From Prochlorococcus sp. RS04 (GTDB lineage: Bacteria > Cyanobacteriota > Cyanobacteriia > PCC-6307 > Cyanobiaceae), in NCBI RefSeq assembly GCF_001989455.1, contig NZ_CP018346.1, forward strand, positions 372,001 to 436,000: a stretch of 64,000 bases of DNA, in the 5' to 3' direction. Position 1 is the first letter of the stretch. Every line of letters begins with the position of its first letter. Below are positions 1 through 10,877 of this stretch, in pieces. Position numbers and translations under genes: made by a program. The notes under the pieces were generated by a model that did not search any database, was not told the origin of the DNA, and saw nothing but the letters and a program-made list of their open reading frames with translations.

Positions 1-1
1 T

Positions 2-226
2 GAAGTAAGAAGTGAGGCTCTTACACTAATAACTGACTATATCTCCAGATACAGAAATAGAGGGATGGTGAATAAAACTCAATCATTTACCACAATGCAA
101 ACAGCATTAAATGCGATGGCAGGTCATTACAAAAACTTTGCAAGTAGACCTTTACCAGATAAACTTAAGGAGCGTTTAACTAAAGAATTTTCTCTTGCTG
201 AAAAAATGGTTCTAAGAGAAAGTTAA
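2..226 (+). CDS. psb27: Photosystem II assembly protein Psb27, C-terminal part
   Basis: An open frame enters from the left edge and ends at a TAA at 224-226, giving the last 74 residues. The helical, charged sequence with the segment ALNAMAGHYKNF followed by RPLPDKLKERL matches the C-terminal helices of Psb27. Psb27 is a lumenal lipoprotein that binds CP43 during assembly and repair of photosystem II and delays manganese cluster loading. The N-terminus with its signal peptide and lipobox lies outside the window, so completeness cannot be judged. It is followed after 81 bases by purA on the same strand. Family call is from memory of the sequence. Confidence 0.85.
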   Translation, partial: EVRSEALTLITDYISRYRNRGMVNKTQSFTTMQTALNAMAGHYKNFASRPLPDKLKERLTKEFSLAEKMVLRES

Positions 227-253
227 TACAATTCATTTACTTTTTAAAAGTAA

Positions 254-1618
<1,365 letters not shown>

Positions 1619-1633
1619 TTTAATTTCAAATTA

Positions 1634-2638
1634 ATGAAGGAATCCTTTAGACATTTTGAACATAATAAAACAGTTGATCTCATTGGCCTGGGCAACGCAA
1701 TAGTAGATATTATTGTAAATATTGAAGATGAGTTTCTTGAGATTAATAATCTGGATAAAGGATCAATGAATCTAATTAATTCTGCTGAATCTCAGAGATT
1801 GTTAGAAAATTGCAAAGTGGTCAAACAAATATCAGGTGGGTCCTCAGCAAATACCGTTGTTTGTTTAGCAGAATTAGGTAATCAAGTTCAGTTTATTGGA
1901 AGGGTGAAAAATGATCAATTTGGGGATTTCTTTTCTGACGATATAAAAAAAAGTAACACTATATTTAATACTCCACCAACTATTGAAGGTGCTCCAACAG
2001 CTCATTCAATCATTTTGGTTACACCTGATGCCCAAAGAACTATGTGCACTTACCTAGGTGCATCCGTAGAGTTTGAACCAAAAGACATTGACTTTAATGT
2101 AATTAAGGAAAGTAAATACTTATATTTAGAAGGATATTTATGGGACAGCGAATTAGCTAAAAAAGCTTTTATTAAAGCCGCCCGAATTGCAAAACAATCT
2201 AATACAAAAATAATCCTTTCTTTGTCTGATTCATTTTGTGTAGATAGACATCGTGAGAGTTTCTTGGAATTAATTTATGAATACGTAGATATTGTTTTTT
2301 GTAATGAATCCGAGGTGTTAAGTCTATTTAAAAATGATAAATTAGCAAGCTGCCAAGAATACCTATCTTCCTTATGTGAATTAGTCATTGTAACTCTTGG
2401 AAGCAATGGTTCTCTCGTAGTTAACAAAAATAATGTTGAAATAATTGAGTCAATAACGAAAGGCAAGATTATTGATACTACAGGAGCCGGAGATATCTAT
2501 GCGGGAGGATTTATCCATGGATTAGTAAACAATTGTTCCCTCAAAAAATGCGGAGAGATAGCTTCAATTTGTGCGGGGCAAATAATTACGCAATTAGGAT
2601 CCAGATCAGATATTGATCTTAAAGAGTTAATAAAATAG
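1634..2638 (+). CDS. PfkB-family carbohydrate/nucleoside kinase
   Basis: This 334-residue protein belongs to the ribokinase/PfkB superfamily, which phosphorylates sugars or nucleosides. The N-terminal GLGNAIVDI segment starts the first strand, SGGSSANT near residue 72 is the substrate-side glycine motif, and DTTGAGDIYAGGF at 281-293 is PfkB signature 2, with Asp287 as the expected catalytic base. Cyanobacterial members of this type are usually annotated as adenosine kinase or fructokinase-like. Position directly after purA favours a purine nucleoside substrate, but that is inference. It converges on cutA with a gap of five bases. Confidence 0.88.
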   Translation: MKESFRHFEHNKTVDLIGLGNAIVDIIVNIEDEFLEINNLDKGSMNLINSAESQRLLENCKVVKQISGGSSANTVVCLAELGNQVQFIGRVKNDQFGDFFSDDIKKSNTIFNTPPTIEGAPTAHSIILVTPDAQRTMCTYLGASVEFEPKDIDFNVIKESKYLYLEGYLWDSELAKKAFIKAARIAKQSNTKIILSLSDSFCVDRHRESFLELIYEYVDIVFCNESEVLSLFKNDKLASCQEYLSSLCELVIVTLGSNGSLVVNKNNVEIIESITKGKIIDTTGAGDIYAGGFIHGLVNNCSLKKCGEIASICAGQIITQLGSRSDIDLKELIK

Positions 2639-2643
2639 ATTAA

Positions 2644-2949
2644 TCAAATAGTCTTATTCAACCAATCATAATATTTCATCTCAGCATGGTATTTTTTGTA
2701 AATAATCTGAGGGATATCATATGTGGAATTTTTATTTACGAAATCAATTAAACAATCTTTAAAATCTAGTTTACTTTTTATTGTGATTTCAAACTCTTTA
2801 GTTTCTTCAATTTCATCATCAAACTTATAAGTTGAAAAAATTTGCTTTATCGAAACACAAGCTGCAAGTTTATTTTGTATTAGTAATTTAGCCATTCGCA
2901 AAGCATTTGCGTTACTTGATTCAGTTGTGATCATAACTAATACTTCCAT
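2644..2949 (-). CDS. cutA: CutA1 divalent-cation tolerance protein
   Basis: A 101-residue protein of normal CutA1 length. It opens with a beta strand and the conserved TTESSNANALRMAKLLIQNKLAACV region, shown here only in outline, followed by the IKSKLDF and YDIPQIIY segments typical of the family. CutA1 forms very stable trimers with a ferredoxin-like fold and has been linked to copper tolerance, although its molecular role is unsettled. It lies 13 bases downstream of cobK on the same strand, so the two probably share a transcript. Confidence 0.9.
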   Translation of the reverse strand: MEVLVMITTESSNANALRMAKLLIQNKLAACVSIKQIFSTYKFDDEIEETKEFEITIKSKLDFKDCLIDFVNKNSTYDIPQIIYKKYHAEMKYYDWLNKTI

Positions 2950-2962
2950 AATGAATTTAACA

Positions 2963-3760
2963 TCAATATTTTTTAATTATGTGATTTATCAAATTGTGAT
3001 ATTGATCAAAAGAGTAAGAATAATCATTTTTAACTTTCGGCCTTTTAACCAAAAATAACTTCATCTCACTTCCAGAAACTATACTCTCCCAGTTTTTCTG
3101 AGAATAACTTCCAGATTCTCTGCATAGAATATAATCTATCTCCCAAAAATCACAAAGTTTTTTTTCTAAAATGCTTTTATTATTTTTACTCGGTTCAAGT
3201 ATCGCTATGTTTGCATTTTTAATGCATGATCCAAAAGCTTTAGTTATACTCTCATAAGTTGGAAGTACCCTTGTAAATACATTTGCTTTACAATTCATAT
3301 AATAACTAGCTGTATCATTAAGGGATCTTGATCCTATTGCAAGAAGAATATTCTTATTTTCTATATCAACATTATTTATATCCTTTAAATGATCAATATA
3401 AAAAAAATTATTAGTGTTATTTATTAGAGATTTCCTCTCAAATAGTAAAAGAGGTGTATTAATTTCTTTACATGCATTATTAAGATTTTTAGAAATTATT
3501 ACGGCAAAGGGATGAGTAGCATCGACAACGCATGTGATTTTATTTTTATTTATGAAATTAATTATTTGATCTTTATTATTTAATTTCCCCGTAATGATAT
3601 GTAACTTTGGATTTTCAATATAAGCTTGCCCTGCTTTATAAGTTAAAACACTTGCAAAGACTGAATAATTAAGTTCAAGAAGCCTATTAGCTATTACAGG
3701 TCCATCCGAAGTTCCTGATAGGATCCAAACATTTTTATAGCAATTTCCTCGATTCTGCAT
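2963..3760 (-). CDS. cobK: Precorrin-6A reductase, cobalamin synthesis
   Basis: CobK/CbiJ reduces a double bond of precorrin-6A (or its cobalt form) with NADPH in corrin ring synthesis. The 265-residue length is typical. The N-terminal VWILSGTSDGPVIANRL is the family's nucleotide-binding start, and the CVVDATHPFA segment near residue 82 is a hallmark of the CobK/CbiJ fold. C-terminal residues near CRESGS are also conserved. Together with cobM at 40.9 kb it shows that the organism makes its own cobalamin, in marine Prochlorococcus normally the pseudo form. It is divergent from ssb with only 28 bases between the two start codons. Confidence 0.9.
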   Translation of the reverse strand: MQNRGNCYKNVWILSGTSDGPVIANRLLELNYSVFASVLTYKAGQAYIENPKLHIITGKLNNKDQIINFINKNKITCVVDATHPFAVIISKNLNNACKEINTPLLLFERKSLINNTNNFFYIDHLKDINNVDIENKNILLAIGSRSLNDTASYYMNCKANVFTRVLPTYESITKAFGSCIKNANIAILEPSKNNKSILEKKLCDFWEIDYILCRESGSYSQKNWESIVSGSEMKLFLVKRPKVKNDYSYSFDQYHNLINHIIKKY

Positions 3761-3788
3761 CAGTATGTCTTTAATTAAATAGTAAGTA

Positions 3789-4214
3789 ATGAATCATTGT
3801 TTAATTCAGGCGGTCATTAATAGCGCTCCCGAAATGAGGTATACCAAAGAAAACCAAACTCCAATTGCAGAAATGATTGTTAATTTTAAAGGATTACGTA
3901 GTGAAGATCCAACCAGAGATCTCAAGATCATAGGATGGGGAAATATTGCCCAAGAAATGGTAGATGAACTAAAGGAGGGGCAAAATATTGTTATTGAGGG
4001 ACGTTTAAAGATGAATTCTGTCACTAGAAAAGACGGAACGAAAGAAAAACAACCAGAACTGACAGCTTCAAAAATTCATCAAATATCGCCAGTTGATGTT
4101 ATTAAGTCTGATCAAAAAGAGAATAATGAGTCATTTGAAAATAAAGAAACCGCCAAAAAATCTAGTTGGGATAGTTCACCTTTAGTACCTGAAGTGGACG
4201 AAATACCTTTTTAA
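3789..4214 (+). CDS. ssb: Single-stranded DNA-binding protein
   Basis: SSB coats single-stranded DNA in replication, repair and recombination. The OB fold covers about residues 1-105, with the recognisable segments DLKIIGWGNIAQEM and GQNIVIEGRLKMN. A short hydrophilic linker follows, and the protein ends in DEIPF, the acidic partner-binding tip. At 141 residues the linker is shorter than in E. coli SSB, which is usual in cyanobacteria. The gene is divergent from cobK across a very short spacer and its stop lies one base from that of the small minus-strand gene downstream. Confidence 0.95.
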   Translation: MNHCLIQAVINSAPEMRYTKENQTPIAEMIVNFKGLRSEDPTRDLKIIGWGNIAQEMVDELKEGQNIVIEGRLKMNSVTRKDGTKEKQPELTASKIHQISPVDVIKSDQKENNESFENKETAKKSSWDSSPLVPEVDEIPF

Positions 4215-4215
4215 A

Positions 4216-4398
4216 TCAAATATCAACATTATTTTCTTGAACACTTATAATTAATTTGCTTATTTTTCTTTCAAGTGCGGCAAGTTCGCTTCTAATTTCT
4301 GGCCATTTACCCTTATCAAGATTTTTTAATAGCCATGCTCTATCTTGATCAAGTTTAAAAATCAAATCTCCTTGATTTGCAGTATTAGGATCTTGCAT
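4216..4398 (-). CDS. Small conserved hypothetical protein
   Basis: This 60-residue reading frame encodes a predominantly helical, soluble protein with a likely coiled-coil segment over residues 18-50 (DRAWLLKNLDKG, then ELAALERKISKLI). I do not recognise a named family. It has no signal peptide or membrane segment. It is placed tail-to-tail with ssb and head-to-head with the DUF2854 gene at 4441. Its clean fill of the space between two confident genes and regular codon usage support a real gene, probably a cyanobacterial conserved small protein. No function can be assigned. Confidence 0.65.
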   Translation of the reverse strand: MQDPNTANQGDLIFKLDQDRAWLLKNLDKGKWPEIRSELAALERKISKLIISVQENNVDI

Positions 4399-4440
4399 AA
4401 TACTTGTTAGCCTTTTTAAAACTCATTCTACTAAATCAAA

Positions 4441-4971
4441 ATGAAGAAATACTTATCGCCTGGCAACTTAATCGTAACGGCTGGGGGTATATTAGCTTTT
4501 GTTGGAATGACTGCTTATTTTACAGATTCAGTGAATTTAAGTGTACCTACTTTTTTTTATGGAGTACCTATTTTCCTAATTGGCTTAGGCTTAAAGACTT
4601 CCGAAATACCTCCTGTAGAGTTATTTGACAAGACAAATTTTGCGACAAATAAATTTAATAGACCAAAAGAACTTACAGCGTTAGTTAAAGATGTTACAAG
4701 ATGGAGGTATGGAATAAAAGCTCATCTTGAATCGTCATTAGAATCTTTAAATTTGTGGGACGAGGATAACCCCCCTCAATTAAAAGAAATAGAAGAAATT
4801 ACAAAGGAAGAAAAAAATGGTCTCAGAATGCGTTTCGAATTAAACGCTGTCCCTCTAGAAAAATGGATTGAAAAACAAGAAAGATTAAATAGGTTTTTCG
4901 TAAAAGGTCTTGAATCAGAATTTATTATCGACGATAATAAAAAAGAATTTGATTTTATTCTCTTTTATTGA
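4441..4971 (+). CDS. DUF2854 membrane protein
   Basis: A 176-residue protein with two hydrophobic helices near residues 9-30 and 36-53 joined by a short turn, followed by a soluble C-terminal domain of about 115 residues. The arrangement GNLIVTAGGILAFVGM, then VPTFFYGVPIFLIGLGLK, then EIPPVEL matches the cyanobacterial and chloroplast family DUF2854. Function is unknown. The family is restricted to oxygenic phototrophs, which suggests a thylakoid or envelope role, an inference only. The ATG at 4441 directly precedes the first conserved residues. Confidence 0.8.
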   Translation: MKKYLSPGNLIVTAGGILAFVGMTAYFTDSVNLSVPTFFYGVPIFLIGLGLKTSEIPPVELFDKTNFATNKFNRPKELTALVKDVTRWRYGIKAHLESSLESLNLWDEDNPPQLKEIEEITKEEKNGLRMRFELNAVPLEKWIEKQERLNRFFVKGLESEFIIDDNKKEFDFILFY

Positions 4972-5035
4972 ATATAAGGATATATTTGTAAAAACCTAAT
5001 TTCTCAATTCAATCAAGTTTTAATGAATTTTAGTA

Positions 5036-5887
5036 ATGAATGATTCTCAAAGAGTATCAATATTAAGCGAAGCACTTCCATATATACAAAGTTTCTCAGG
5101 TAGAAAAATTGTTATCAAGTATGGTGGTTCAGTTATGGAGAATGATAATTTAAAAAATGCTTTTTTTAGAGACATTGCACTTTTATCAACCGTTGGGGTT
5201 TGTCCGATAGTAATTCATGGAGGTGGGCCAGAGATTAATAATTGGTTAAAGAAATTAGAAATATCTCCTAAATTCGAAAATGGATTAAGAATTACTGATC
5301 AAAAAACAATGGAAATTGTCGAGATGGTTCTAATGGGTAGAGTTAACAAACAAATTGTAAAAGGGATTAATAAAACTGGATCCTTAGCTGTGGGAATATC
5401 AGGTCTTGATGGCAACTTAATTCAATCTAGAGAACTAGGAGATGGTAGCCATGGGTTAGTGGGAGAGGTTACAAAAATCAATCCTGAAATATTAGATCCT
5501 CTTATTTCTAAAGGATACATACCAATTATTTCTAGCATTGGATCAACCTTGGAGGGTATTTCCCATAATATTAATGCAGATTTTGTTGCTGGAGAAATTG
5601 CTGCTGCAATAAATGCAGAAAAACTTATTCTTCTTACTGATACTCAAGGGATTTTAAAAGAAAAAGATAACAAAAATAGTCTTGTTGAAAAAACTAATCT
5701 CAAAGAGGCAAGGGATTTTATTGATAAAAAAATTGTGACTGAAGGTATGATTCCAAAGACAGAATGTTGTATAAGAGCTTTAGCCCAAGGAGTCAAAGCA
5801 GCTCACATAATTGATGGAAGAATAGAACATTCATTACTTCTTGAGATTTTTACAAATTCCGGAATAGGTACAATGATAGTCGCCTAA
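5036..5887 (+). CDS. argB: Acetylglutamate kinase
   Basis: ArgB phosphorylates N-acetylglutamate with ATP in the second step of arginine synthesis. In cyanobacteria it is the feedback-controlled step and a partner of the nitrogen signal protein PII. The protein is 283 residues with the amino-acid kinase fold. KYGGSVM near residue 28 binds phosphate, [10 protein letters not shown] near residue 61 binds substrate, and the C-terminal TEGMIPK and GTMIVA segments are conserved. The N-terminal helix expected of PII-responsive hexameric ArgB is present (residues 1-20). The next gene starts three bases after its stop, suggesting co-transcription. Confidence 0.97.
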   Translation: MNDSQRVSILSEALPYIQSFSGRKIVIKYGGSVMENDNLKNAFFRDIALLSTVGVCPIVIHGGGPEINNWLKKLEISPKFENGLRITDQKTMEIVEMVLMGRVNKQIVKGINKTGSLAVGISGLDGNLIQSRELGDGSHGLVGEVTKINPEILDPLISKGYIPIISSIGSTLEGISHNINADFVAGEIAAAINAEKLILLTDTQGILKEKDNKNSLVEKTNLKEARDFIDKKIVTEGMIPKTECCIRALAQGVKAAHIIDGRIEHSLLLEIFTNSGIGTMIVA

Positions 5888-5890
5888 CCC

Positions 5891-7000
5891 ATGAAAACTT
5901 ATGAGCAAGTTTTAGAAAAAGTAGAACTTGCTTTAGCTAAAGGTGAGTATCATTATTGCATTGAATTTCTTTTGCCCATAATCGAATCATTTCCTTTATC
6001 AAGCAAAGAGGGAGTAAATTTAAGAACAATCTTAATTACTGCTCTATGTGGTATCAATAAAAGGGAGGATGCTAAAAGGTTTTGTAAAGAACTTCTAAAA
6101 TCTTACGATAATAAGACGAGAGAAAATGCAAAATATTTGATGGAAGTTATAGACTCTCCCGACATTAAAAAGCCAGAAAATTGGAACTTACAGTTTGAAA
6201 GCGACCCATCACTCAATAAAAAATCTCTTAACTCACTGCGTAAAAAAAGAGAAGTATTGAAGAAAAAAAAATTTATTAATGTAACTGAGACACCAACTGG
6301 TGAAACAAAACCTTTTCAGAAAGGCTTTTCACTGATCATTGTTTTATTACTATTATTATTAATTCCACTTTTAAGTGGCTGCGTAAAAATTGAGAATACC
6401 CTTGATCTTAGTGAACTTGACTCAATAACTAATAATTTAGTGATAGAGAGTAAATACATAAAGAAATTTCCTTGGCAATTAAAATTTGAAGAGAAGATGA
6501 AAGATATTTTTCCTGACGCAGCAATTGAACAAGACGAATCAACCTTTTCTTTAAAACATAAAAATCTCAATTTAGAGGATACAAAGCAAGTTCTTAAAAT
6601 CACTCAAAATACTGCTGGAGAGTTAGCGGGAGAATCAACAAATATAGAAATTAACACTACTCAAAAAAACTTCATTTTTTTTAAAAAATACTTTTACAGG
6701 ATAGATTTGGATCTGAATTCTATTAAAGGCATTGATAATTTAGAAATCATTTTCAAAATTATTCACCCTAATGAAGCTATCCTTACCGATAAAAATAATT
6801 CAAATTTAGAAATCACAAAAAATCTAATAATTTGGGATTTAAATCAAGGGCGTATAAATAGTCTTGAATTTTCTTTCTGGAGCCTCAACAAACTCTTGAT
6901 TGGGATATCTATTATTTTAATAATTATAATATTGGCTTATTTATTAAGATTCTATAGATTTAAATTAGGTTCAGATTTGCCTCAACTTCCATCAAATTAA
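5891..7000 (+). CDS. TPR-like/DUF3153 protein with internal lipobox
   Basis: This 369-residue protein has three parts. Residues 1-125 are helical and resemble tetratricopeptide-like repeats. Residues 145-163 are a strongly hydrophobic segment that ends in LLSGC, a lipoprotein signal-peptidase motif with Cys164. Residues 165-330 resemble DUF3153, normally a lipoprotein. A last hydrophobic helix lies near 338-356. Thus a lipoprotein domain appears fused behind a cytoplasmic-type domain. No in-frame ATG exists just before the hydrophobic segment, so a separate internal start is unlikely. It follows argB by three bases and abuts the stop of priA with no gap. Function unknown. Confidence 0.75.
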   Translation: MKTYEQVLEKVELALAKGEYHYCIEFLLPIIESFPLSSKEGVNLRTILITALCGINKREDAKRFCKELLKSYDNKTRENAKYLMEVIDSPDIKKPENWNLQFESDPSLNKKSLNSLRKKREVLKKKKFINVTETPTGETKPFQKGFSLIIVLLLLLLIPLLSGCVKIENTLDLSELDSITNNLVIESKYIKKFPWQLKFEEKMKDIFPDAAIEQDESTFSLKHKNLNLEDTKQVLKITQNTAGELAGESTNIEINTTQKNFIFFKKYFYRIDLDLNSIKGIDNLEIIFKIIHPNEAILTDKNNSNLEITKNLIIWDLNQGRINSLEFSFWSLNKLLIGISIILIIIILAYLLRFYRFKLGSDLPQLPSN

Positions 7001-9277
7001 TTACAACTCTGCTGGATTAACATCTATTGTTAAAAAAACATTTTTTGGAATAAGTTTCCATAATATTGATCTATCAGGTAAAGGTATCTTTGTTCCTTCA
7101 GGGCCATGTATTAATATCTGCCATCTAAACTTTTTACCGACTTTAGCTATTAAACTAGGGGCAGGACCTATTAATTTCCAGTTCTTTTTCTCACAAAAAC
7201 TGAGTAGATATTTTGCTAATTTTATTGCAATTGACTCAGTTAATTCATAATTTTCACCTGATAATTTAAGTAGGCAAATTGTGCAAAATGGAAATAAATT
7301 AGCATCCTTTTTCAATCTCGAGTTTTCAATTAAGAATCTTTCATAATCTCTTTTTTGAAGATAAGAAATCACAGGGTGGTTAGGTTTATATGTTTGAAAA
7401 ATTACTTTCCCTTTTTTTTGTGCCCTGCCGGCCCTTCCTGCTACTTGCAAAAATAATTGTAATGATTTTTCTTCTGCTGAAATATCTGGGCGATGAAGCA
7501 ACCCATCTGCGGCAATAACTACTGAAAGAGTAATATTGGGAATGTCAATACCTTTTGCCAACATCTGAGTACCGACAAGAATATCAGCATCACCTTTAGA
7601 AAACTTTGAAAGAATATCTCTATGACCATCCTTTCCTGAAGTTGTATCTCTATCAAAGCGAAGAACTCTTAAGTCAGGAAATTCTTCATTTAAAAACTCT
7701 ATTACCCTTTGCGTACCAATTCCAAAAGGTTTGAAAGCAGTTGAATGACAATCTGGGCAACGATTGATCAATCTTGATTTATGATCACACCAATGACATC
7801 TTAACCATTTTTTTCCTTGTGATCCGAGATGAACTGATAAAGGAACGTCACAGTTGGGGCAATTTATTAAATATCCGCAATTTCTACAACTTAAAAATCC
7901 ACTATGCCCCCTCCTAGGGATCAAAATTATTGCTTGCTCTTTTTTTAAGCGTAGTTGAGGAAGCAATTGTAATAATTCATTGGAAAAAATTTTCATATTT
8001 CCCTTCTTGAACTCATCCCGCATATCAATAATTTTTATTTCAGGAGTCTCATTACTGGATATCCTTTGAATCATTCTTACCAATTTAAAATTCCTTTCAA
8101 AAATACACTTTTTCCAAGTCTTCATTGATGGGGTTGCACTCCCAAAAATTAACTTTGCAGAATTCCTTTTTACTATTTCAATAGCAATCTCTCTCGCGTC
8201 ATAGCAAGGCATAGGACTATCTTGCTTATAAGAAACATCATGTTCTTCATCCATTATTATTAATCCCAGATTTCTGATTGGAAGAAAAACTGCCGACCTT
8301 GTACCTATTACTATCAAAGGTTCATTAGCATTAATAATTTTCTTCCAAACTAAAGTTCTATGATCGGGAGAACAATTACTATGATATTCGTAAACGACAT
8401 TATTAAATCGCCTACTAAACCTATCAATAAGTTGAGGAATTAATCCAATTTCTGGGGCTAGTATCAAACAACTTTTTTTCTTAAGAAATTGATCTTCAGC
8501 AATTCTCATATATACTTCTGTTTTACCTGAACCTGTTTCGCCCCAAAGAAGTAATGCATCTCCTGGTTTCATTGTTTGAAATTTTTGAAATGCAATTTTT
8601 TGCTCATTTGTAAGATTTGGTTTTTTCGTTGCGATATGATCTTTTACAAAGGAATTTAATTTACTATTTATATTTTTTTTTCTTTTAGATTTAGCAAGAT
8701 AATTTTTACTGACCATTGAGTTGATTAGTGTGTAATTAAAACCAGACTTTATTAATTCACTTTGCCAATTACCTTTTTTAGATAAAGTATCCATTAAAAA
8801 AAATTCTTTTTTGGTTAATCCATTCTTCTTAGTTTCAAATTCTTTTTTAGTTTCAATCCATATTTGATCTTTTAAACCTTTAGAGAAATTTTTATATTTA
8901 CCAATCCAGCCAGGAGGAAATGCAGTTTTAAACATTTTTAAATTACTAACCATATAAAAAGAGGCTAGGGAGTCTATCAATTCTCTCCAAGATTCATCAA
9001 TTATTTTTTTCTGCAAAATACTTTCAACAAACAAATATCTTATGCTTTTTCCTCCAATAGTATTTGATTCATCATTATTGATTGTCGAAAAGTCTTTTTT
9101 GGAGATCACCAACCCATTCAATAATCTCCCCCTTAGTCTCACACTTACAATATCTCCAACTTCTGCCCCAAGATTATTTCCATCTAAATAGTAAAAGCTT
9201 TCATTACTACTACCTATATCAAGCAAAATTTCCAATTTATAGGAGATATTTAATAACTGATTACTTGCCGGCTTCAA
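7001..9277 (-). CDS. priA: Primosomal replication helicase PriA
   Basis: PriA reloads the replicative helicase at stalled forks. The 758-residue protein has an N-terminal DNA-binding domain (about 1-200), the Walker A motif GETGSGKT at 246-253, a DEEH box near 345, and the eight-cysteine zinc region between about 465 and 525 (CRNCGYLINCPNC, then CHWCDH and CPDCHS). The helicase C-terminal half holds GTQMLAKGIDIPN and VAGRAGRA. All key residues are present. The gene converges on the DUF3153 gene with directly adjoining stop codons and is divergent from rpoD across a 321-base gap. Confidence 0.96.
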   Translation of the reverse strand: MKPASNQLLNISYKLEILLDIGSSNESFYYLDGNNLGAEVGDIVSVRLRGRLLNGLVISKKDFSTINNDESNTIGGKSIRYLFVESILQKKIIDESWRELIDSLASFYMVSNLKMFKTAFPPGWIGKYKNFSKGLKDQIWIETKKEFETKKNGLTKKEFFLMDTLSKKGNWQSELIKSGFNYTLINSMVSKNYLAKSKRKKNINSKLNSFVKDHIATKKPNLTNEQKIAFQKFQTMKPGDALLLWGETGSGKTEVYMRIAEDQFLKKKSCLILAPEIGLIPQLIDRFSRRFNNVVYEYHSNCSPDHRTLVWKKIINANEPLIVIGTRSAVFLPIRNLGLIIMDEEHDVSYKQDSPMPCYDAREIAIEIVKRNSAKLIFGSATPSMKTWKKCIFERNFKLVRMIQRISSNETPEIKIIDMRDEFKKGNMKIFSNELLQLLPQLRLKKEQAIILIPRRGHSGFLSCRNCGYLINCPNCDVPLSVHLGSQGKKWLRCHWCDHKSRLINRCPDCHSTAFKPFGIGTQRVIEFLNEEFPDLRVLRFDRDTTSGKDGHRDILSKFSKGDADILVGTQMLAKGIDIPNITLSVVIAADGLLHRPDISAEEKSLQLFLQVAGRAGRAQKKGKVIFQTYKPNHPVISYLQKRDYERFLIENSRLKKDANLFPFCTICLLKLSGENYELTESIAIKLAKYLLSFCEKKNWKLIGPAPSLIAKVGKKFRWQILIHGPEGTKIPLPDRSILWKLIPKNVFLTIDVNPAEL

Positions 9278-9598
9278 AACTTTTTCTTAGTATTGGATTG
9301 TTGAACATTCCACAAAGTGTTTTTTGCACATTGTAAGTATCCTGCTCTTAAGGGAGACATGAAGCTCTGATCATTGACTGAAAATTCAAAAATGATCTGC
9401 CTGTCTGAGAAATCCCAAGACTTTTTACTTTAGGTAATCTATAGCACTATTTAAATTTTTCAACAATTTAGAAAACTTTTCTTATTCTCATTTTGTAAAA
9501 AAGTTTTTTAAACATTAAGGGGACTTTACTACTAAATGTTCAAATTAGCCCTAAATAAAATTTTATCTAGTTAAATTCACCGTAGAAAGGAGTAAATT
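9278..9598. other. Long intergenic region between priA and rpoD
   Basis: This is the only gap above 300 bases. It must hold the priA promoter (leftward) and the rpoD promoter (rightward). I find no convincing protein-coding frame. It contains an inverted repeat, GATCATT at 9369-9375 matched by AATGATC at 9391-9397, that could be part of a small RNA or leader structure. A TATAGC-like minus-10 candidate lies near 9440 without a good minus-35. A strong ribosome-binding site, AGGAG, sits just before the rpoD ATG. Confidence 0.5.
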
Positions 9599-10780
9599 AT
9601 GTGTCCAGTCGCAGCAGAATCAAAGAATTCCAAGCCTAGTTCAAAAAAAAAGATCAATAAAAAAATTAATACAAATTTAGAAACAGTAGTTGAAGAAGAT
9701 AGTAATAAAAATAATCAAACTTTACAGACATCTGCTGAGTCAAACGAAAGCAATATTGAAAATAACAATAATGAATTTAGTGATTCTGAAGAAGATAAAG
9801 GGCTCGGGAATATAAAACTTGGGCCAAAAGGTATCTACACTGAAGATTCAATAAGAGTTTATCTCCAAGAAATTGGAAGAATTAGACTTTTAAGACCAGA
9901 TGAAGAAATTGAGCTTGCAAGAAAAATTGCTGACTTACTCCAATTAGAAGAGCTAGCAACTCAATATGAGTCAGAAAAAGGACATTTCCCATCTGTAAGA
10001 GAATGGGCCGAGTTAATAGATATGCCTCTTCCCAAATTTAGAAGAAGACTTCTCTTAGGGCGGAGAGCTAAAGAAAAAATGGTTCAATCAAATTTAAGAT
10101 TAGTTGTTTCCATTGCTAAAAAATATATGAATAGAGGTTTATCATTTCAAGATTTAATCCAAGAAGGAAGTTTGGGGCTAATTAGGGCAGCGGAAAAATT
10201 CGACCATGAAAAAGGTTATAAGTTCTCTACATATGCAACTTGGTGGATTCGCCAAGCCATTACAAGAGCAATTGCGGATCAAAGTAGAACTATTAGATTG
10301 CCAGTTCACTTATACGAGACAATATCCAGAATTAAAAAAACCACAAAAGTTCTTAGCCAAGAATTTGGCAGGAAACCTAGTGAAGAAGAAATCGCTGAGA
10401 GTATGGAAATGACAATCGAAAAATTAAGATTTATAGCTAAAAGTGCGCAACTTCCTATATCTTTAGAAACTCCAATAGGGAAAGAAGAAGACTCAAGACT
10501 AGGAGACTTTATAGAGGCTGATATAGAAAATCCAGAGCAAGATGTTTCTAAAACCTTACTAAGAGAAGATTTGGAAGGAGTATTAGCCACTCTTAGTCCA
10601 AGAGAAAGAGATGTTCTCAGATTGAGATATGGAATTGATGATGGAAGAATGAAAACTCTTGAAGAAATTGGCCAGATTTTTGATGTGACGAGAGAAAGAA
10701 TAAGACAAATAGAGGCAAAAGCTCTAAGAAAACTTAGACATCCAAATCGAAATGGGGTTTTAAAAGAATATATAAAATAA
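9599..10780 (+). CDS. rpoD: Principal RNA polymerase sigma factor (SigA/RpoD)
   Basis: This is the group 1 sigma-70 factor that directs housekeeping transcription. It is 393 residues long. The first 80 are low-complexity and polar. Region 1.2 begins at [11 protein letters not shown], region 2 contains [18 protein letters not shown] and [10 protein letters not shown], region 3 follows SRTIRLP, and region 4 ends with [18 protein letters not shown] for minus-35 recognition. The sequence is nearly complete in all consensus positions, as expected of the essential sigma rather than a group 2 paralogue. The ATG at 9599 is preceded by a strong AGGAG. hemC follows after 97 bases. Confidence 0.95.
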   Translation: MCPVAAESKNSKPSSKKKINKKINTNLETVVEEDSNKNNQTLQTSAESNESNIENNNNEFSDSEEDKGLGNIKLGPKGIYTEDSIRVYLQEIGRIRLLRPDEEIELARKIADLLQLEELATQYESEKGHFPSVREWAELIDMPLPKFRRRLLLGRRAKEKMVQSNLRLVVSIAKKYMNRGLSFQDLIQEGSLGLIRAAEKFDHEKGYKFSTYATWWIRQAITRAIADQSRTIRLPVHLYETISRIKKTTKVLSQEFGRKPSEEEIAESMEMTIEKLRFIAKSAQLPISLETPIGKEEDSRLGDFIEADIENPEQDVSKTLLREDLEGVLATLSPRERDVLRLRYGIDDGRMKTLEEIGQIFDVTRERIRQIEAKALRKLRHPNRNGVLKEYIK

Positions 10781-10877
10781 AAAAAGTTAAGTATAATAAT
10801 TAGCTTTAAAAACTATCAAAATAATAGCTTAAAATAAAATCGACTTAATTTTTAATTCAAACTCAAAATAATATTTA

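Noticed and set aside
4404-4628. Plus-strand frame overlapping the DUF2854 start
   Set aside because: It overlaps the better DUF2854 frame and has no recognisable product.
9082-9336. Plus-strand frame across the priA start
   Set aside because: It is antisense to priA for most of its length with no conserved features or ribosome-binding site.
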